DNA of 64,000 bases from Desulforapulum autotrophicum (GCA_020723285.1 DYJE01000004.1:1-64000), one strand, 5' to 3'. Positions 44,807 to 54,109 are shown, counted from the stretch's first letter. Numbers and translations: made by a program. Notes: generated by a model from the letters alone, not told the origin.

Positions 44807-45498
44807 CCGTAAAACTCTACAGAAACCGTTACCCCTACCTGATGGGTTCGGACCTCGCCCTTGAACCTTCGGATGTGGATCATCTGGTGCGGCTGTTCGA
44901 GAAAAAACCCGAACTGGCCACGGAGATCCTCGCAGGGAGGAACGCCCCGGTGCATGACTCGTTGCAGGGCATGCCCATGGTCATCAAGTTTTACCGAAGG
45001 GGCGGCATGATCCGCCATATCATGAAAGACGCCTATTACCGGTCCGGCACCCCGCGTTCCGCCGCCGAATACACCATGCTTCAGAAAGCACGGACCCTGG
45101 GCGTCTCCTGCCCCGAACCTCTGGTCTGGGCCATCCGGGGCGGTCTGTTCTACAAGGCGTTTCTGGTTACCCGGACCCTCGAAAACACCCGGTCCCTTGC
45201 GGAGTTGTGTCTGGAGCACCCGGATCTGACCGAAGACGCCCTGAAAAAAACAGCGGTACAGGTCGCCATTCTTGTCCAAAACCGCATCCACCACGTGGAT
45301 CTCCATCCGGGAAACGTTCTTGTGGATGAAAAAGGGGCGGTGTCCATCATCGATTTTGACAAGGCCCATGAAAGCGGGCTCTCGCCTGAGATTCTGGCTG
45401 AAACGGTGATCCGCCGCTGGAAACGGGCGGTGGTCAAATACAACCTCCCGGACATGGCGGCGAATGTTTTCGAAGGGGCGCTGAGGCACGGGCTGTGA
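44803..45498 (+). CDS. Kdo-kinase-like LPS core kinase (KdkA/WaaP family)
   Basis: 231-residue protein-kinase-fold enzyme that phosphorylates sugars of the LPS inner core. VIKFYRRGGMIRHIM holds the ATP-binding lysine; HHVDLHPGNVLVD holds the catalytic D166 and N171; SIIDFDKA carries the metal-binding D184. SAAEYTMLQKARTLGVSCPEP is typical of KdkA. Its position after waaF supports phosphorylation of Kdo or heptose. Confidence 0.85.
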   Translation: MTVKLYRNRYPYLMGSDLALEPSDVDHLVRLFEKKPELATEILAGRNAPVHDSLQGMPMVIKFYRRGGMIRHIMKDAYYRSGTPRSAAEYTMLQKARTLGVSCPEPLVWAIRGGLFYKAFLVTRTLENTRSLAELCLEHPDLTEDALKKTAVQVAILVQNRIHHVDLHPGNVLVDEKGAVSIIDFDKAHESGLSPEILAETVIRRWKRAVVKYNLPDMAANVFEGALRHGL

Positions 45499-45499
45499 T

Positions 45500-45528
45500 C
45501 ATGGGGCGGGCGCTGACCCCGCCCCATG
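45500..45528. terminator. Strong GC hairpin between convergent genes
   Basis: CATGGGGCGGG (45500-45510) and CCCGCCCCATG (45518-45528) form an 11-bp stem with a 7-nt loop, 1 bp after the kinase stop and 6 bp before the opposing lipoprotein stop. There is no long T-run on either side, but stem strength and placement fit a shared terminator. Confidence 0.7.
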
Positions 45529-45534
45529 GACAGA

Positions 45535-46869
45535 TTAAATGATGAACATCCAGGAACGGAAGTTGTCGTCTTCCACAACACCATCCCCAGTGAAATCCAC
45601 TCCATCAAGAAGCGAACCGTCACCGTTGCCGTCGATGGCAAGCCCGCCTGCCGAATGCACATCGTTGGTTATCATGATGTATTGAATGTTTTCTCCCCCA
45701 AGTTCCGAGGTGGATATTTCGATTTCGAGAACTTCCGAAGGGTCTGCCAGATTGTAGATCGGCCGGACCTTGACCTGGACCGGATCGAAGCTGGCGTTGT
45801 ATGCCACCACATTTGCCGCGATGACCGTTGCGGGATCCAGGGCGTCTGAAAATTCCACCGTGATGGTCGGGGCACCGAGATCATCGACATCGTCCACCTG
45901 GACAACATCGGCTGGCGTTCCGTAATCTGTGGCGAAGCGGACCATAAAATCACTGGATCTCCGGTCGGTGGGATTGCCGCCGTAGTATTGGTAGGCGTGG
46001 CTGTCCATGAAATTGATGTCTGTTTCGGTAAAGACGGCGGTGGTGCTGTCAGGGTACAGGTTCTGGGGCGCATAGAGGGTCACACCGGCAGAATTGAACG
46101 TCACGGTGTATACGGAGTTGGCGGTGAGTCCGGTGACCGGAATCGTGATGCGGCTGGCGAATTCCGATGTGTCGGCGGGGTTGTTGTTGTAAACCGCGGT
46201 TCCGGGGGTACCTCCGCTGATGGTGATGGCCGTCGGCGGCAGGCTGGACTTCAGGACATTCCGGTTCAATCGGAGGTCAAGGGTGGCTGTCGTCGCGCTG
46301 GTGGGTGTGGCCGTGAAGGAGGTGGCGTAAAGCGGGTTGTAATAGGGGTTGAGCCCCACGTTGGAGCATTCCCTGTAATCTGTGTTTACCGTGGCGTAAG
46401 TTCGGTTATAAACCCCGCCGATGATGCTGAGGCCGCCAAGGCCTGTCCCGTTGATATTCCTGACGTTCCGGGATACGAAAAGCTCCAGCGTCACGGGAAC
46501 AGCGTTTTGGATGGTGTAGTGAACATAGGCGGTCCGTGCCACGGGTTCATAGGTCACCGTGACGGGGATGGGGGTGATGACTCCCGTGATGTCACGGAGC
46601 GAGATCGTGTTGCTGTTGATGGTGGAAGGGTCCATGGCGGCGCTGAATTCCACTTCAAGCCTTAGATTGTCATAGCCGGTGACGGCCGGTTTGGAGGTGT
46701 CAATGGCGTCGTCGACATTCGTGACATATGGCCGGACCAGGGTCGATTCCCCGGCGGTGGAGTCTGGGGCATCCGTGGTGTCTTTCATGGAACTGTCGGA
46801 GCCGCATCCTGTGAAAACGAGGAACATGGCCGTAAGAAAAAGAAGCAGGGTTCTGTTCAGTTTGTTCAT
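45535..46869 (-). CDS. Lipoprotein with SbsA-type Ig-like domains
   Basis: 444-residue exported lipoprotein. The signal peptide ends in VFTGC with the lipidated cysteine at position 22, followed by a Ser/Thr/Asp-rich linker. At least two Ig-like (SbsA/Big_5) domains are visible: FSAAMDPSTINSNTISLRDI near residue 75 and VEFSDALDPATVIAANVVAY near 345. The C-terminus has an aspartate-rich region (GDGSLLDGVDFTGDGVVEDD) that looks like a calcium-binding EF/dockerin-like repeat. It is probably a surface or periplasmic adhesive or structural protein, next to the beta-barrel gene 20 bp upstream. GGAGA precedes the ATG. Confidence 0.82.
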   Translation of the reverse strand: MNKLNRTLLLFLTAMFLVFTGCGSDSSMKDTTDAPDSTAGESTLVRPYVTNVDDAIDTSKPAVTGYDNLRLEVEFSAAMDPSTINSNTISLRDITGVITPIPVTVTYEPVARTAYVHYTIQNAVPVTLELFVSRNVRNINGTGLGGLSIIGGVYNRTYATVNTDYRECSNVGLNPYYNPLYATSFTATPTSATTATLDLRLNRNVLKSSLPPTAITISGGTPGTAVYNNNPADTSEFASRITIPVTGLTANSVYTVTFNSAGVTLYAPQNLYPDSTTAVFTETDINFMDSHAYQYYGGNPTDRRSSDFMVRFATDYGTPADVVQVDDVDDLGAPTITVEFSDALDPATVIAANVVAYNASFDPVQVKVRPIYNLADPSEVLEIEISTSELGGENIQYIMITNDVHSAGGLAIDGNGDGSLLDGVDFTGDGVVEDDNFRSWMFII

Positions 46870-46889
46870 GGCGGGTGTCTCCTTTCCTT

Positions 46890-48638
46890 TTAGTATACGA
46901 ATGTCGCAGAGGTCATGATCATCAGCGTGTTCAGATCGTTGTAATTCCCCCAGCCGGACATGAAGGTGAGGTCGAGCTGAACCTTGTCGGCCAGGTTGTA
47001 ACCGACGCCCGCCGAATAGGTGTTGACCATGTCCCGGTTTTTTTCAACGGTGTGGCTGGCGGCGGCCGTGGTGGCCGTGGTGGATGCCAGACTGTCATAG
47101 GTGGTTTCGTTGCCGGGTATGGCGTCGTAGTCGTAATCCCAGTAGGACGCGTTAAGGTTGCTTCGGTTTCTCCTGCTGTCCGTCTTGTCGAACAGGGCTG
47201 TGAACATGTAACCCAGACGGAAGCTTAAGGTGGGGGTGGCGGCGTATTCAAGGCCGATGGGGAGCTGGAAAACATGCCCGGTGACCTTGTCTTCGTAGGA
47301 ATCGCGGTAGGATTCCGTGGTGGTTCGGGTGTAATCGGAAAGATCGACCAGGCCGTTGCCGTTATTAAAGACGGCCACGGTCCGGGCTGTGTAAGACCCT
47401 TTGTATTTGTTCGAACTCCGGGTGAACTGGTATTCGGCACCCAGGCCCAGGAGGAGATCTTCCGCCAGGTATTTTCGGAAATTGGAGCCCAAGGCCAGGA
47501 CGTTGCGCGTGATGCCGTCGCCGTCGTAGGTTGTGGTGTTGGTGGTTGTGGAGCGGCTCACATACTCACTGTTGCCCGTCAGAACGGATTCTGTATAGCC
47601 GTTTGTCGTATTGTGGCCCGATTCATTGGGCGAGTTGCCCCCTAATGTCCAGGAGAAATAGGGCTGGGCCTTGAAATTCATGAATTCCGTCCGGGTCTGG
47701 AGTTGCAGGCCCAGGGTGTATCCGTCGTCGCTGATGGTGCTGTCGGTCCCGCTGCTGCTGTAATCTGTGGAAAGACCGCCGGTGACCCGTGTTTCATCAA
47801 TGGACCGCGTGGTTGATGTTTCCCTGTCGTTCAAAGCCACGGTCAGAATCCCTTCAAGGGGCATGCCGCCCATGGGGATCACCGCGCCGAGCCGGGCGAT
47901 GTAATTGACAATGTCCGTGGAATTTTTCGCGGCTTCCTTATGGTCGATGGATGACGACACGAATCCGTTCAAAAGGTTGGTGGCGGTGTAGACATAGGAT
48001 GGATTGATGCTTGCGCCATACGTGTCAAACGATCCGTCCACGTTGCGTTCAAAGGAAAAACCCACTGTCATGCCGCCCAGGGCGTAGCCTCCGAGCCCGA
48101 AAATTCCGTTCACGATGTTTTCTTCGGTGTAATATTCCCGGGACGCTGAAAGGGACACCTTGTGGTCGAAGATCTGGTCGCTGTTGGTGTCGGTGTAGCT
48201 GGCCTGGATGCTTTCCGCTTTGCCAGTGCCGGTGATCGTGACGTTGAACGGGGGCACGTTCAGATTGCTGGAAAAGTACTGGGGCGTTTCGTTGATGCCG
48301 ACTTCAAGCAGTCCTGCCAGACCGTAACGATCACCCATGCGCGACGAACAGCCCAGAAGGTAACGATTGTCCCCGTTGTACCCGGCAAGTCCTGTATACA
48401 CATTGGTTTTTTCCTTGGTCATGGATTTTTCGTATTCAAGGTAAACATTTCCATCGAGTTTGGCCCCGATATACGCCGGATTGTCGTAGATTCTGTCCAC
48501 CTCCTGTTTGAACAGTCCGCCGGTGGCCTGGCTCCTGTAAGATCCGTCCGTGTTGAGTGTAAGAGCGGAGACTTCCAAGCCGAACATCAGTGCGGCAAGA
48601 AGAATTCCCCCTCCTATAAGGATTGAATTTTTTTTCAT
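46890..48638 (-). CDS. Outer-membrane beta-barrel protein
   Basis: 582 residues. The cleavable signal (about 1-25, KKNSILIGGGILLAALMFGLEVSA) is followed by a sequence of alternating hydrophobic and polar residues with many Tyr, Gly, Ser and Thr, and the chain ends in the aromatic SATFVY, all typical of outer-membrane barrels. FKQEVDRIYDNPAYI near the N-terminus resembles barrels whose first strand is marked as a family feature, but I cannot name the family. AAGGAG lies upstream of the ATG. It is followed 20 bp later by the Ig-like lipoprotein; the pair may form an export or surface-display unit. Confidence 0.8.
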   Translation of the reverse strand: MKKNSILIGGGILLAALMFGLEVSALTLNTDGSYRSQATGGLFKQEVDRIYDNPAYIGAKLDGNVYLEYEKSMTKEKTNVYTGLAGYNGDNRYLLGCSSRMGDRYGLAGLLEVGINETPQYFSSNLNVPPFNVTITGTGKAESIQASYTDTNSDQIFDHKVSLSASREYYTEENIVNGIFGLGGYALGGMTVGFSFERNVDGSFDTYGASINPSYVYTATNLLNGFVSSSIDHKEAAKNSTDIVNYIARLGAVIPMGGMPLEGILTVALNDRETSTTRSIDETRVTGGLSTDYSSSGTDSTISDDGYTLGLQLQTRTEFMNFKAQPYFSWTLGGNSPNESGHNTTNGYTESVLTGNSEYVSRSTTTNTTTYDGDGITRNVLALGSNFRKYLAEDLLLGLGAEYQFTRSSNKYKGSYTARTVAVFNNGNGLVDLSDYTRTTTESYRDSYEDKVTGHVFQLPIGLEYAATPTLSFRLGYMFTALFDKTDSRRNRSNLNASYWDYDYDAIPGNETTYDSLASTTATTAAASHTVEKNRDMVNTYSAGVGYNLADKVQLDLTFMSGWGNYNDLNTLMIMTSATFVY

Positions 48639-48896
48639 AAAACGGCTCCTTGTTCAAGGTGATGAATAAAAAAAACTGTGAATGATAAAACACTGGATAT
48701 GCACTGTTCAGGGATGGCTTTACCGTCGTGGTCCGATAACGCCATATGAACCATGGACATATTAAAATGACGTGTGAGATGTCCGTCGGGCTTGACATAC
48801 TTAGGAAGAAGAGGGGCTGTTGTCAACAGGAATTATCAGCCATTCACGTTGAAAAGCAACTTCTGAACAGCCCGGTTTTTTATTGCCGTATCATTG

Positions 48897-49997
48897 TCAG
48901 TCAAACGGTTTTGAATCAGGACGGTTTCCATGAGGAATCAACGACAGGATATGCGCCAGTTTTTTTCTGATCACTTGTTCGGGTTTCAGGGGTTCGGGAA
49001 GTGTGGCCGGGGCGGACAGGTTCAGCAGGCTGGCTGAGAAATGCCCGTATTTGGTTTCAAGGGTCGATTTTTCAGGATCTGAGGCTGTACAGCCGCAGTC
49101 GTCGGGCTGGCTTTTCAGGGTTTCCTCCATGCGTTTCAAGGCTTTTTCTAGCAGGTCTTCGTCCCTGAAATAATTGAGGTTCACCGCTTCGTCCCAGGCG
49201 GCGTCCACGTAATCCAGCCAGTCGAAATCCCTGATGCGTTTCCATTGTCTGTCCAGGCAGCGGACATAGGCTTCGGGCATGTTGCCGCTGCCGAGGGGGT
49301 CGGGGTTTTCACCGGTGATGGCATTGTAGAAGCGCATGCCGTTGAAGTTGGCCACCAGATCCGCATGGGAATAGACGCCGGTGGTCATGACGCCGTAATA
49401 GAGGCTTTCGGTGAGTTCGCCGTATTCCACCGAGGCCTTGATGTCGGGATTCCGGCCACGATAGGCGATGTTGAAGCCGGTCCAGCCTTCGGTGAAGAAA
49501 TGGCCGAATTTGTCCGCACCAATGAGACAGTGCCCCATGCGGACAAGGGACCCCATGTTCTGCGTGCCCACGAGAGTGGGCGATTTGATCAGGGGGAAAT
49601 CGCGGTAAATGGACCGGGCAAGGGGCACGGACCGTTTCATGCCCTGGGGCAGGCTGTTGATGTGGGCTTCCATCTGGCCGATGAATTTTCGGGCGAACAG
49701 GTATCGGATGTGCCGGTAAAGATCTTCCGAATGGCAATAATCCTCGCTTTGCCGGGCTCTGAACGGATAGTTCGTCCGAAGGTAGCGCCGTCTGGCGTCT
49801 CGGTTGGCCTGGGCCACCGCCTCATCGAGCTTTGAATTGACAAAGCCGTTCAGGTAGATCCGCGTGTCTTCAAGGGGCTTGCAGCGGTCCGTGAAACTGT
49901 CCGTTTCCGAGGCATGGGAAGATGAGCCGGACCGAAGAACCATCAGGGCGAATATGACGAAAACATACAGGCGGAGTGGAGGCTCATTTTTTCTCAT
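48897..49997 (-). CDS. Conserved-looking exported protein of unknown function
   Basis: 366 residues from the ATG at 49997, which overlaps the heptosyltransferase 3' end by 14 bp. The first 30 residues form a signal peptide (LYVFVIFALMVLRSG then SSSHA). The mature part is rich in His, Tyr and Trp, with motifs that look conserved: NMGSLVRMGHCLIGADKFGH, then FFTEGWTGFNIA and GELTESLYYGVMTTGVYSHADL. It has a near-C-terminal CGC pair. No family is recognised. Coupling to a WaaC-like gene points to a periplasmic role in envelope assembly; that is inference. Confidence 0.75.
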   Translation of the reverse strand: MRKNEPPLRLYVFVIFALMVLRSGSSSHASETDSFTDRCKPLEDTRIYLNGFVNSKLDEAVAQANRDARRRYLRTNYPFRARQSEDYCHSEDLYRHIRYLFARKFIGQMEAHINSLPQGMKRSVPLARSIYRDFPLIKSPTLVGTQNMGSLVRMGHCLIGADKFGHFFTEGWTGFNIAYRGRNPDIKASVEYGELTESLYYGVMTTGVYSHADLVANFNGMRFYNAITGENPDPLGSGNMPEAYVRCLDRQWKRIRDFDWLDYVDAAWDEAVNLNYFRDEDLLEKALKRMEETLKSQPDDCGCTASDPEKSTLETKYGHFSASLLNLSAPATLPEPLKPEQVIRKKLAHILSLIPHGNRPDSKPFD

Positions 49998-51009
49998 AGG
50001 TTTCAACGGCCAGCCTGATTTTTTCGAACACCTCATCCGGGGTGATGTCAAGCATCCGGCCTTTCTTGGTCTTGCGTGTCACGGTGCCGGGAGTCTCGCC
50101 GGGACGGTTGTAGGCGTCGATGAGAAGATCCTGGAACCGTCGGTAGGGGCCGCATCGCCGGGGGTCGGTGTGGCCGTACAGGGCCACTGTGGGAACGTTC
50201 AGCGCCACAGCCATGTGCATGGGGCCGGTATCCGGGGCCACCACCACCTTTGAGCCTGAAAGCTGAAGCAGGGTGTGCCGGACGGGTTTTTCAAGGGCGA
50301 GCAGGGGTTTCGAACGGCAGAGATCGCAGATCCGCTCCGCCAGTTCCCGTTCGTAATCGCTGGGACCGCCCACGATCATGGGCTGGAGTCCTAATCGTTC
50401 GTCCACATCGTCCATGACTTTCGCGTAGCCTTCCACGGTCCAGTCTTTTTCCGGGTTGGACGAGGCGATGACAAAGGCCGCCACGTCACGGGGGATGACC
50501 TTGAAAAACCGATGCCTGTAGTCCAGTTCTTCGTCGGTGAAGCGGATGGCCCAGTCCAGGGGCGTGTCGGGGATGTCCAGGAAATCCAGGAATTCGAAGA
50601 ACTGGTCAAGGACATGGCCGGGTTTTCTGTGGGGAATCCGCCGGTTCGAAAACAACCACTGAAGCTCACGGGATCTCCGGATATCGAATCCCAGTTTTTC
50701 CTTTGCCTTGGCGAGAAGGGAGATGAAGCTGGCCTTCAGGCTGACCTGGAGCATGAACACCCGGTCGAACTCGTCGTGTTCCAGTTCGGACCGGAGCTTT
50801 TTATAGGCGGCCAGTCCGCCTTTCCGGTCGAAAACCACGAATCGGTCCACGTTGTCCTGGTGCTTCACAAGGTCGTAGGTGAGAGGCTGGAGAATCCAGG
50901 TGATGTGGGCGTGGGGTCTGGCCTTTCTCAGGCGGTTCACGAAGGCCAGGGTGTGAACCACGTCGCCCAGGGCTGAAAGCCTGATGATCAGAATGCGTTC
51001 TTGGGTCAA
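49984..51009 (-). CDS. Family 9 glycosyltransferase, heptosyltransferase I-like
   Basis: 341 residues from a TTG at 51009, chosen for AGGAG with 7-nt spacing and the family start MTQERILIIRLSALGDVVHT. The donor-site part VVVAPDTGPMHMAVALNVPTVALYGHTDPRRCGP is typical of GT9/WaaC enzymes; IASSNPEKDW is the ADP-heptose-binding loop equivalent. It adds a heptose or related sugar to the core. It overlaps the unknown exported protein gene by 14 bp. Confidence 0.86.
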   Translation of the reverse strand: MTQERILIIRLSALGDVVHTLAFVNRLRKARPHAHITWILQPLTYDLVKHQDNVDRFVVFDRKGGLAAYKKLRSELEHDEFDRVFMLQVSLKASFISLLAKAKEKLGFDIRRSRELQWLFSNRRIPHRKPGHVLDQFFEFLDFLDIPDTPLDWAIRFTDEELDYRHRFFKVIPRDVAAFVIASSNPEKDWTVEGYAKVMDDVDERLGLQPMIVGGPSDYERELAERICDLCRSKPLLALEKPVRHTLLQLSGSKVVVAPDTGPMHMAVALNVPTVALYGHTDPRRCGPYRRFQDLLIDAYNRPGETPGTVTRKTKKGRMLDITPDEVFEKIRLAVETYEKK

Positions 51010-51667
51010 TTCCGTTCTCCTGTCATAAAAAAGAGGGTGCTCGACAAGGCACCATACGTTCAAATGCCTGGCCGATCAACCGTTTTCTATAATACTTATT
51101 CAAACATCCACATTGAAGGATTTTCTTTTTTCTGGGCAGCCGGTATTTAAAGTTCAACATTCAATTTGCAATGATATTCACGAGAATTGAGAAACAAGGG
51201 TTGATATCTTGAACCGACTTTGATTTGGCTGTTTACTAACAGGCTATGGGGGGCCTTATAAACTGACAGTAAGACCCATGTCTCGATTGTTCAGTCCATA
51301 ATTTAGAAAAAAATTTATGTTGACATCTGTTGTCCAGCCTTATGATGTAGTGTGACTATAACGGGGGCCCTAAATGCAAGATTCTTTCCATAATCGTATA
51401 TTTTGTTTCATGTGAGGTTGTATCAATAATTATTTGAGATGCCACCTGAATTCCTCTTGTCCCTGAATATTCAGCCCTGCGAATATGTTAATAATCATCT
51501 GGGGTGGTCCCAGAATTCAAATCAGTATTTAATCTTGTCTTGACTTGCGGTTTTTGATGATATTATAAATGTAAAAAAAATGAAAAAATAGTACTTGCGT
51601 GAGTTTAGATGATTTAACAAAAATAATAGGTCATCCATCCTTAAAGAGTGATGGAATAAGTTGATGA
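51010..51667. other. AT-rich upstream region of the six-gene array
   Basis: 658 bp with no gene. From about 51064 the base composition turns visibly AT-rich, unlike the GC-rich cluster before it, and stays so through the six-gene array. There is no integrase, tRNA or obvious attachment repeat. TTGACA at 51320 with TATGAT at 51341 has a poor 15-bp spacer. A better promoter lies at 51540-51569. Confidence 0.6.
51540..51569 (+). promoter_or_regulatory. Promoter of the DUF4124-like array
   Basis: TTGACT (51540-51545), an 18-bp spacer and TATAAA (51564-51569), each one mismatch from consensus, about 100 nt before the first gene of the array. Confidence 0.55.
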
Positions 51668-52327
51668 ATGTACTATAGATATTTCATAATTGTATTTGCG
51701 TTTTTGCTCTTATGGTTTAATTCGGTAAGAATGACCCATTCTGATATTTATAAATGCTTTTCTGAAAAAGGTTTCATTATTTTCAGTGATGAACCTTGCG
51801 GGAAAAATTCAAAATTATTTATCAGTCAGCAAGCGAAAACAGTTGATGACGAACTTGAAATTGCTATTGATTCATTTATAAATAAATATTCAGTTGATTC
51901 GTACAAAGAGTATATAGTAAAACAGGCTGAAAGAATCGGGCAGAGAATATTTCCTGGTTGTTTCCTAAACACTACAGAAGTTATTAAAGTCCAGGGACCG
52001 AGGCCATCTGACTCTATTCTTTTCCCTCGTCCGAAATCCATTTATGGATCAGATCCTTGTTGGGTGGTGATTCTTAACTATGGTCCCCATAAAAATCATA
52101 GAAAACTGAAAATTGAGCTCAGATTTTTTAATAAGTATGCCAAAGGTGCCGATGATATCGATCGGGTTTGCAACTATTTAAGATTTATGAAGATAACGAA
52201 TGAAAATATACCATTTATTCCAGAAACCATGATTTATATCGAAAAAATGAAAATGGTGAAAAAAGGCTATTGGATTGATAGTGAGTGGCTTCAGGCCAAT
52301 GAACCGTGGATTGAGGATTTTCAGTGA
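51668..52327 (+). CDS. Array protein 1: exported DUF4124-like protein
   Basis: 219 residues, the longest of the six paralogs. The N-terminus is a signal peptide (FIIVFAFLLLWFNSVRMTHS). DIYKC (26-30) and FSDEPC (39-44) make the DUF4124-like segment, with cysteines 14 apart. The C-terminal part has KQAERIGQRIFPGC, VVILNYGPHKNHRKLKIELRFF and a tail MIYIEKMKMVKKGYWIDSEW matching the others. Compared with its paralogs it has an insert around 105-125 and a longer end. The ATG has a weak GGAA ribosome site. It overlaps array gene 2 by 4 bp. The function is unknown; two-cysteine DUF4124 segments occur in periplasmic proteins. Confidence 0.82.
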   Translation: MYYRYFIIVFAFLLLWFNSVRMTHSDIYKCFSEKGFIIFSDEPCGKNSKLFISQQAKTVDDELEIAIDSFINKYSVDSYKEYIVKQAERIGQRIFPGCFLNTTEVIKVQGPRPSDSILFPRPKSIYGSDPCWVVILNYGPHKNHRKLKIELRFFNKYAKGADDIDRVCNYLRFMKITNENIPFIPETMIYIEKMKMVKKGYWIDSEWLQANEPWIEDFQ

Positions 52328-52893
52328 AATTATTAACCAACAACATTTGGTTTCTTATTTGTTTTTTTTTATGTGTCACTTCAGCTTTCTCAGAAATTTA
52401 TAAATGCGTTTCGGATGATGGTACGGTTAAATTCAGTGATGAACCCTGTGGGAAAAAAACGGTAGGTGTTTTTAAGTCATATGTACCAAACGTCGATGAG
52501 GCCATTGAAGCAGGCATATTGAGAAGATGTTTAGATAAAAAAATTTTGGAATGTGTGACAGAAGATTTAAATTTTCATGCAAAAAAAATTGCAGATACCA
52601 TTCTGCCAAGAGAACGATACAATGCGATTTCTGAGAATCATTCTTCGAGAAATTGGGAACATATAGACAAGATAACCAAATGGGAAATCTCTTTATACTA
52701 TGGACCAGAAATTAACACACAACAATGGATTATTGGTATTAGCTATATGGTAGTGTTTGAGCAAAATGTTTCTGTTGCTTTAAAATCCATATCTGTAACA
52801 AAAGATGGAGTGGGTTTTGACCCGGTAACAATGAATAATGTCAAAAAAATGGTGCGAATAAAGAAGGGTGAATGGATAGCTAAAGACAGATAA
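52324..52893 (+). CDS. Array protein 2: exported DUF4124-like protein
   Basis: 189 residues from a GTG that overlaps the previous stop (GTGA). Signal peptide: NNIWFLICFFLCVTSAFS. EIYKC (24-28) and FSDEPC (37-42) keep the 14-residue spacing. Shared C-terminal landmarks: LNFHAKKIADTILPRERY, EISLYYGPE, SISVTKDG and the tail TMNNVKKMVRIKKGEWIAKD. Two extra cysteines lie at about 69 and 76. It belongs to the same operon. Confidence 0.82.
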   Translation: MKLLTNNIWFLICFFLCVTSAFSEIYKCVSDDGTVKFSDEPCGKKTVGVFKSYVPNVDEAIEAGILRRCLDKKILECVTEDLNFHAKKIADTILPRERYNAISENHSSRNWEHIDKITKWEISLYYGPEINTQQWIIGISYMVVFEQNVSVALKSISVTKDGVGFDPVTMNNVKKMVRIKKGEWIAKDR

Positions 52894-52926
52894 TTGAATG
52901 TAAACAAAAGGGTTTTTTACGACTAA

Positions 52927-53475
52927 ATGGGAAAAATTTTTTTAATTCTTGCGGCCATTTTTCTAATTACAGCAACCGCTTTAGCAGACATTTATAAATG
53001 TGTTTCAAATGAAGGCATTGTAACATACAGCGATGAACCATGCAGTCCGAAGTCCATTATTTTCCGGAAAACAGTCAGTCTCGATGCGTTGATAGTTTCT
53101 GTCTGCCCTTACAGACAAGCTGTTTCTAATTCTGATACATTAACAAATGATCTTCTGGAAATATCAAATAAAATTGGTGGTTACATTGTGCCAGATAAAT
53201 TATTCAATAGTAGTTCTGTCTCTACTTATGATGATTTGCTTTCAATTAATTGGGAAGTAAGGGTCGATTTTGATTGTGGTAGAAAGATTAATGAATCAAA
53301 TTGTTTTCGTATAAGATTTATTTACAAAAGTAAGAAACAGGACAAACAGAAAACGGTATGGTTAAAGTCCATTGACGTAATTCTATGGGGAAATCCTTAC
53401 GACCCACCTGCTATGTTGAATATCAAGGGAATGCGGAAAACAAATATCGGACGGTGGATGCCTGTCGAAAAGTAA
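52927..53475 (+). CDS. Array protein 3: exported DUF4124-like protein
   Basis: 182 residues. Signal peptide with a good cleavage site: IFLILAAIFLITATALA before DIYKC (21-25). YSDEPC is at 34-39. The C-terminal region has ISNKIGGYIVPDKLF, VRVDFDCGRKINESNCF with an extra cysteine pair, KSIDVILWGNPYDPPAM and the tail NIKGMRKTNIGRWMPVEK. It starts 33 bp after array gene 2 and ends 15 bp before gene 4. Confidence 0.82.
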   Translation: MGKIFLILAAIFLITATALADIYKCVSNEGIVTYSDEPCSPKSIIFRKTVSLDALIVSVCPYRQAVSNSDTLTNDLLEISNKIGGYIVPDKLFNSSSVSTYDDLLSINWEVRVDFDCGRKINESNCFRIRFIYKSKKQDKQKTVWLKSIDVILWGNPYDPPAMLNIKGMRKTNIGRWMPVEK

Positions 53476-53490
53476 TATGGAGGAACGAGT

Positions 53491-54051
53491 ATGGTGTTTA
53501 AGATTGATATTATATCGACGATGCTTTTTTTGTTGGTTTTCTTATTTCTCACCCCGATTGTATCAGCCGATATCTATAAATGCATTTCAGATAATGGCGT
53601 CGCGATATTCAGCGACGAACCATGCGGGGATAATTCAAAAAGAATATTTAATACTGTGAATCAGACTTTTGACGACGTAATAGGCAATGGCAGTCCATAT
53701 GATGAGCAACCCGTTGATTCAAAAAAGGTTTTTAAGGAAGATTTTGTGGAGCATGCAAAGAAAATATGGAGATTTATAATGCCAAATACACATAGCTACA
53801 TGACAAAATGTGAGGCTTTCGATGGAGGACAGGGTATCGAAACTTACAGAATCGATTTAACTGATAGTAAAAAAAAATTCAATGTTTCCATGGCATATTG
53901 TTGTTATTATCAAGGCGATGGAAAACATTTTGTCTTTCTTAGTTCAATTAATATTATAAAAGACAAAAAGCCTTTCGATCCTTCTACGATGGTCAATATA
54001 AAAAATTATAGAAAAGCGGGGATTGGGGTATGGGTATATCCCAAGGAATAA
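53491..54051 (+). CDS. Array protein 4: exported DUF4124-like protein
   Basis: 186 residues. Signal peptide: TMLFLLVFLFLTPIVSA before DIYKC (27-31); FSDEPC is at 40-45. It shares VIGNGSPY with array protein 6 (AIGNGSPF), which suggests a more recent duplication between these two. Further landmarks are VEHAKKIWRFIMPN, VSMAYCCYYQGDGKHF, SINIIKDKKPFDPSTM and the tail NIKNYRKAGIGVWVYPKE. A GGAGG-like sequence precedes the ATG. Confidence 0.82.
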   Translation: MVFKIDIISTMLFLLVFLFLTPIVSADIYKCISDNGVAIFSDEPCGDNSKRIFNTVNQTFDDVIGNGSPYDEQPVDSKKVFKEDFVEHAKKIWRFIMPNTHSYMTKCEAFDGGQGIETYRIDLTDSKKKFNVSMAYCCYYQGDGKHFVFLSSINIIKDKKPFDPSTMVNIKNYRKAGIGVWVYPKE

Positions 54052-54109
54052 TAAGGGCTTTTGATGTATTCTATATATAATGTATTAAAAAAAATTTTGG
54101 ATTGATAGG

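Noticed and set aside
53477-53659. 60-residue frame overlapping the start of array gene 4
   Set aside because: Out of frame with array protein 4, which has the signal peptide and the conserved cysteine segment.
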